Assembly (NCBI RefSeq): GCF_005222205.1
Contig: NZ_CP032346.1
Location: forward strand, 248,001-312,000
Reading direction: 5' to 3'
Length of the DNA stretch: 64,000 nt
DNA from: Azospirillum brasilense
GTDB taxonomy: Bacteria > Pseudomonadota > Alphaproteobacteria > Azospirillales > Azospirillaceae
Shown here piece after piece: positions 60,960 to 64,000 of the stretch. Position numbers and translations under genes: made by a program. Under the pieces are notes generated by a model. The model saw only the letters and a list, made by a program, of their open reading frames with translations. It was not told the DNA's origin and ran no database searches. Every line of letters begins with the position of its first letter. The stretch's first letter is position 1.

Positions 60960-62849
60960 TCATCCCTCCAGCCGCTCCGGCTCCTTCCCGGTCAGGGCGG
61001 GCGCTTCCAGGGCGCGGGCGGGCAGGCGCTCGCGGCGGGTTTCCCGGCGCTGCCAGCGGCGGAAGGAGCGTTTCGACCACCAGGACAGCATCGTCTGCCA
61101 AAGCCGTTCCGGCCCCTGGAACAGCGGCACGCGGGGCTTGTCCATCGCCGATGGCTCCAGCGCCAGACCGACCGAGGTGATCTGGCCGTCCTGCATGTCG
61201 CGGACGATCAGCTCCACGCCGCCCATGCGCATCCGGTCGCCCAGCTCGCAGGCGCCGCCGAACTCGTTGCGGAGCAGATCGCGCAGCGAGCGCTGGGCGT
61301 TGGCCAGCGACAGGGGCAGGCCGTACATCTCGGCGATCTGCTCCACCGTCGCGTCGGGGTTCAGCGCCAGATCGCCGTAGAATTCGCGGTCGTCCTGATC
61401 CAGTGGGCGGCTCTCGGCGAACAGCTTGTCGATCAGCGGCAGCTGGCCGGGCGGAGTGAACAGATAGACCATGTCCCCGGCCTGGAGCGTCCGCGCCTTG
61501 TGCAGCGGCACCACGCGCCCGTCGCGGATGACCAGCGAAGGGCGGGCGAAGCGCGGCGTGCGCTGGCCGCGGGCGGCGGGGCTCTTGGGGTGGACGGTGT
61601 AGGCGACCATCTCCTGGTCGGCCCCGCCGGGCAGCTCCAGCTCGAACCGCTCGACCGGGCCGCGCCGCGGCGGGACGATCAGCTTCAGCCAGCGCGCCAT
61701 CGGTCCGATGGTCCAGCCCTGCACCGCCAGCGACACGATCACCACCAGGAAGGCGGTGTTGAAGATCACCTGACCACCCGGCAACTCGCCCAGGATCGGC
61801 ACCAGCGCCAGAAGCATCGAGACGGCGCCGCGCAGCCCGACCCAGGCCATGAAGGTCTTCTCGTTGGCCGAGAAGCGGAAGGGGAGCAGGCACAGCCACA
61901 CCGCCAGCGGGCGCGCCAGCAGGATCAGCAGGACGGCCAGCGCCAGGGCGGGCAGGGCGATCGCCCCGAAATCATGCGGTGTGGCGAACAGGCCGAGCAT
62001 GACGAACATCACGATCTGGCTGAGCCAGGTCAGGCCCGAGTGAAACTGCCGCAGGCCCAGCGCCCCGCGCAGCTTCACATTGCCGGCGACGAGGCCGGCG
62101 GCGTAGACGGCGAGGAATCCGCTGCCCCCCAGCTCGTTCGTGCCGGCGAACAGGAACAGGGCGAAGGCCAGGGTGACCACCGGGTTCAGGCCGGGGTCGA
62201 GGCGGGCCTTGTTGATGAAGGCGGCCAGCCCGGCGCCGCCCAGCACGCCGAGGACCGCCCCGCCGGCGATCTGCTTGACCAGGAAGCCGGCCAGCTCCAG
62301 CGGCGTCCCCCAGCCGTGCAGCGCCGCCTCCACCAGCATGGCGGTCAGCAGGATGGCGGTCGGGTCGTTGCTGCCGGACTCGATCTCCAGCGTCGAGCGC
62401 ACGCGGTCGCGGATGGTGATGCCGCCGACCCGCAGCAGGAAGAACACCGCCGCCGCGTCGGTGGAGCTGACCGCCGCGCCGACCAGGAAGGACTCGATCC
62501 AGGGCAGGCCCAGCAGACCATGCGCGGCGACGCCGATGACCCCGGAGGTTATGGCGACCCCGAATGTGGCGAGGCTGAGCGCCGGCCACGCGGCGGCGCG
62601 GTAGCTCGACAGCTTGGTGTCCAGGCCGCTTTCGAAGAGGATCACGGCGAGCGCGATGGAGCCGATCAAGAAGGCGCTGTCCGCGTCGTTGAAGCTGATG
62701 CCCCCGACGCCGTCGACCCCGGCGAACAGGCCGACGCCCAGGAAGATCAGCAGCAGCGGCGTGCCGATCCGCAGCGCGAGATAGCTGGTCAGGATGCTGA
62801 CGATCAGCAGCGACGACCCGATCAGAATGATGGTGCTCGCCGTCTCCAT
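60960..62849 (-). CDS. K+/H+ or Na+/H+ antiporter, CvrA/NhaP2 family
   Basis: A 629-residue CPA1-type antiporter. Residues 1 to about 390 form the membrane part with 'FLVGAAVSSTDAAAVFFLLR' and 'LEIESGSNDPTAILLTAML', where the paired Asp motif (ND) binds the cation, and 'FMAWVGLRGAVSMLLALVP'. A cytoplasmic TrkA-C (RCK_C) domain lies near 410-490 ('PSLVIRDGRVVPLHKARTLQAGDMVYLF') and a CorC/HlyC-like domain follows near 500-580 ('LALNPDATVEQIAEMYGLPL', 'LGDRMRMGGVELIVRDM'). This is the NhaP2/CvrA arrangement. It controls ion and pH balance at the inner membrane. Confidence 0.92.
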   Translation of the reverse strand: METASTIILIGSSLLIVSILTSYLALRIGTPLLLIFLGVGLFAGVDGVGGISFNDADSAFLIGSIALAVILFESGLDTKLSSYRAAAWPALSLATFGVAITSGVIGVAAHGLLGLPWIESFLVGAAVSSTDAAAVFFLLRVGGITIRDRVRSTLEIESGSNDPTAILLTAMLVEAALHGWGTPLELAGFLVKQIAGGAVLGVLGGAGLAAFINKARLDPGLNPVVTLAFALFLFAGTNELGGSGFLAVYAAGLVAGNVKLRGALGLRQFHSGLTWLSQIVMFVMLGLFATPHDFGAIALPALALAVLLILLARPLAVWLCLLPFRFSANEKTFMAWVGLRGAVSMLLALVPILGELPGGQVIFNTAFLVVIVSLAVQGWTIGPMARWLKLIVPPRRGPVERFELELPGGADQEMVAYTVHPKSPAARGQRTPRFARPSLVIRDGRVVPLHKARTLQAGDMVYLFTPPGQLPLIDKLFAESRPLDQDDREFYGDLALNPDATVEQIAEMYGLPLSLANAQRSLRDLLRNEFGGACELGDRMRMGGVELIVRDMQDGQITSVGLALEPSAMDKPRVPLFQGPERLWQTMLSWWSKRSFRRWQRRETRRERLPARALEAPALTGKEPERLEG

Positions 62850-63039
62850 AGTCCTCGCGCCGGAATGGGGATGATGCCGCCTTCGCGGTCATCCGATTTT
62901 GGCAATTCTTGGGCGCGAGTGCAACGCAGCGGCCAAAATTTCCCAATGTTCCTAAAATAATACAGAAATGTCTCCCGCAATGCAGCATTGCAGCGGGCTA
63001 CAATCCTTCCGGGTTAATGCAACGGGCGAGGGGCATTTC

Positions 63040-63906
63040 ATGTTTCGTACACGGCTTATTCCGGCACCACCCCCCGTATCTCTGCCCTCCGTATCTCTGC
63101 CCTTTGCAGCCCTGATGCTTGTCCTGTCATCCGCCGCGGCGACGGCGGGATCCTTGCCCGACCTGGATCGCACGGCGGCGGGCGGCGGCGCCACGCCGAT
63201 CCGGTTCGACAAGAAGGCGATCGATCTCGGCGGCTGGGGCGCCCTGGAGGTCGGACAGACGGAAAGCGCGTCGCGCCGGATGGTGGTGACCACGCCGGTG
63301 CGCGATCAGTGGTTCTCCGACCCGGTCTTCATGAACGACGGCGCCTTCGGCGGTCCGGACGCGCGGGCGACCTACTATTCGCCGCGCCTGCACGGCTTCA
63401 ACATCGGGCTCGGCTACACCCCCGTGCGGACGGAGCTGGGGGCGGCCGATCCGCTCGCCCGCCATGTGGTTGAGGGTGTGGTGCGGCATGACGGGCGGCT
63501 GGGCAAGGCCCGGCTGCGCATCACCGCGGGGGCGGGGAAGGCCGCCGTCGCCAAGGACCGCGGCACGCCCCGCCGGTCCTGGGTGGTCGGCGGTCAGGTG
63601 ACGTTGCCCGGCGTGACGGTCGGCGCCGGCTATCGCGAGCAGTTGCCGGACGGCGGCGCGGCGCGGCGGACGCTCAACGCCGGCCTGTATCTGGAGCAGG
63701 GAACGCCGCTGCGCGGCTGGACGGTCATGGGGCGGCTGGCCCACAGCCAGGTCGGCGCCGAAGCCCCGCAGGAGGCCTGGTCCACGGGCCTGCGGTTCCG
63801 CATGTCGCCGAAGGTCAGCGTCACCGCCGATCTGGGCACCATGACCTACAGCGGAGACCCGTCCGACAGCACGATGCTGCGCGTCGGAACCCGTGTTCTG
63901 TTCTGA
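63040..63906 (+). CDS. Porin-like outer-membrane beta-barrel protein
   Basis: A 288-residue protein. Signal peptide: basic start, then 'FAALMLVLSSAAATAG'. The mature part has alternating beta strands, such as 'AIDLGGWGALEVGQTES', 'ATYYSPRLHGFNIGLGYTPV', 'AGYREQL', 'VGAEAPQEAWSTGLRFRM', and ends with an aromatic residue (...'RVGTRVLF'), as outer-membrane proteins do for Bam-dependent assembly. 'FGGPDARATYYSPR.HGF..G' resembles the gram-negative porin (Porin_4) group, but it is shorter than usual (about 350). A 15-bp tandem repeat (63076-63105) encodes part of the signal region. A palindrome GCAATGC-A-GCATTGC lies upstream at 62977-62991. Confidence 0.75.
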   Translation: MFRTRLIPAPPPVSLPSVSLPFAALMLVLSSAAATAGSLPDLDRTAAGGGATPIRFDKKAIDLGGWGALEVGQTESASRRMVVTTPVRDQWFSDPVFMNDGAFGGPDARATYYSPRLHGFNIGLGYTPVRTELGAADPLARHVVEGVVRHDGRLGKARLRITAGAGKAAVAKDRGTPRRSWVVGGQVTLPGVTVGAGYREQLPDGGAARRTLNAGLYLEQGTPLRGWTVMGRLAHSQVGAEAPQEAWSTGLRFRMSPKVSVTADLGTMTYSGDPSDSTMLRVGTRVLF

Positions 63907-64000
63907 AAAGGGGTCCCGAACGGGCCCGGCATCCCTCTTTCGTCCTCATCCAAGGGTGGTTTCCCGACGGAATCGCGGTGTCGTGGAAGCAAATCGCCTT

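Overview
The window is a GC-rich alphaproteobacterial chromosome segment, most like Azospirillum. The assignment rests on family recognition: a long flagellin followed by FlbT, a PhyR response regulator, the hut cluster, many GTG starts and dense overlapping operons. No rRNA, tRNA, CRISPR array, insertion sequence or prophage was seen.

Positions 1-26,000 are dominated by a flagellin locus with its glycosylation genes. A cut-off sugar nucleotidyltransferase is followed by two glycosyltransferase-like proteins, pseudaminic (nonulosonic) acid synthase PseI, an SpsF-type cytidylyltransferase, and an acyl-assembly set (two acyl carrier proteins, an alpha/beta hydrolase, an adenylate-forming ligase, an SDR reductase and a KAS III). 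Then come flagellin and flbT. Two very large TPR/GT-B glycosyltransferases follow (2002 and 1190 aa, opposite strands), with a TPR methyltransferase. Flagellin is preceded by a sigma-54 -24/-12 element and by an array of four GGCA-N5-TGCC palindromes that lies inside the 3' coding end of the KAS III gene. The two large glycosyltransferase genes share a 320-bp inverted repeat that could swap their C-terminal modules in frame.

Positions 26,000-38,000 carry cell-envelope and regulatory genes: a BON lipoprotein, a Tat-type amidase, purU, phyR, a MarR regulator with an aromatic-acid CoA ligase, gtrA, a methyltransferase and a ChbG/HpnK deacetylase. Positions 38,000-45,000 carry hutI and hutU with a VapBC-type toxin-antitoxin pair between them, an EamA transporter, an XRE regulator divergent from a methyltransferase, and a short AT-richer patch. 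Positions 45,000-51,500 are a dipeptide/oligopeptide ABC operon (dppABCDF) in which dppB is frameshifted at a C6 tract. Positions 51,500-64,000 hold DUF3072, bacteriohemerythrin, YajQ, an M23 peptidase, a CheY-like regulator, an RpoH-type sigma factor, a PAS/GGDEF/EAL protein, a CvrA/NhaP2 antiporter and a porin-like protein.

The best candidate for an undescribed system is a three-gene membrane cassette present twice, at 28,187-30,046 and 52,747-54,591. It encodes an ExbB/TolQ/MotA-like channel subunit, an ExbD-like one-helix protein with the conserved membrane Asp but a DUF2135/YfaP-like periplasmic domain, and a two-helix partner. Each copy has its own sigma-54 -24/-12 element. A third sigma-54 element, at 55,320, drives an unknown 151-aa protein and is preceded by TGCCGGG half-sites spaced 21-22 bp apart, like the flagellin enhancer array. 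Together these point to one sigma-54 (probably FlbD-type) regulon spread across the window.
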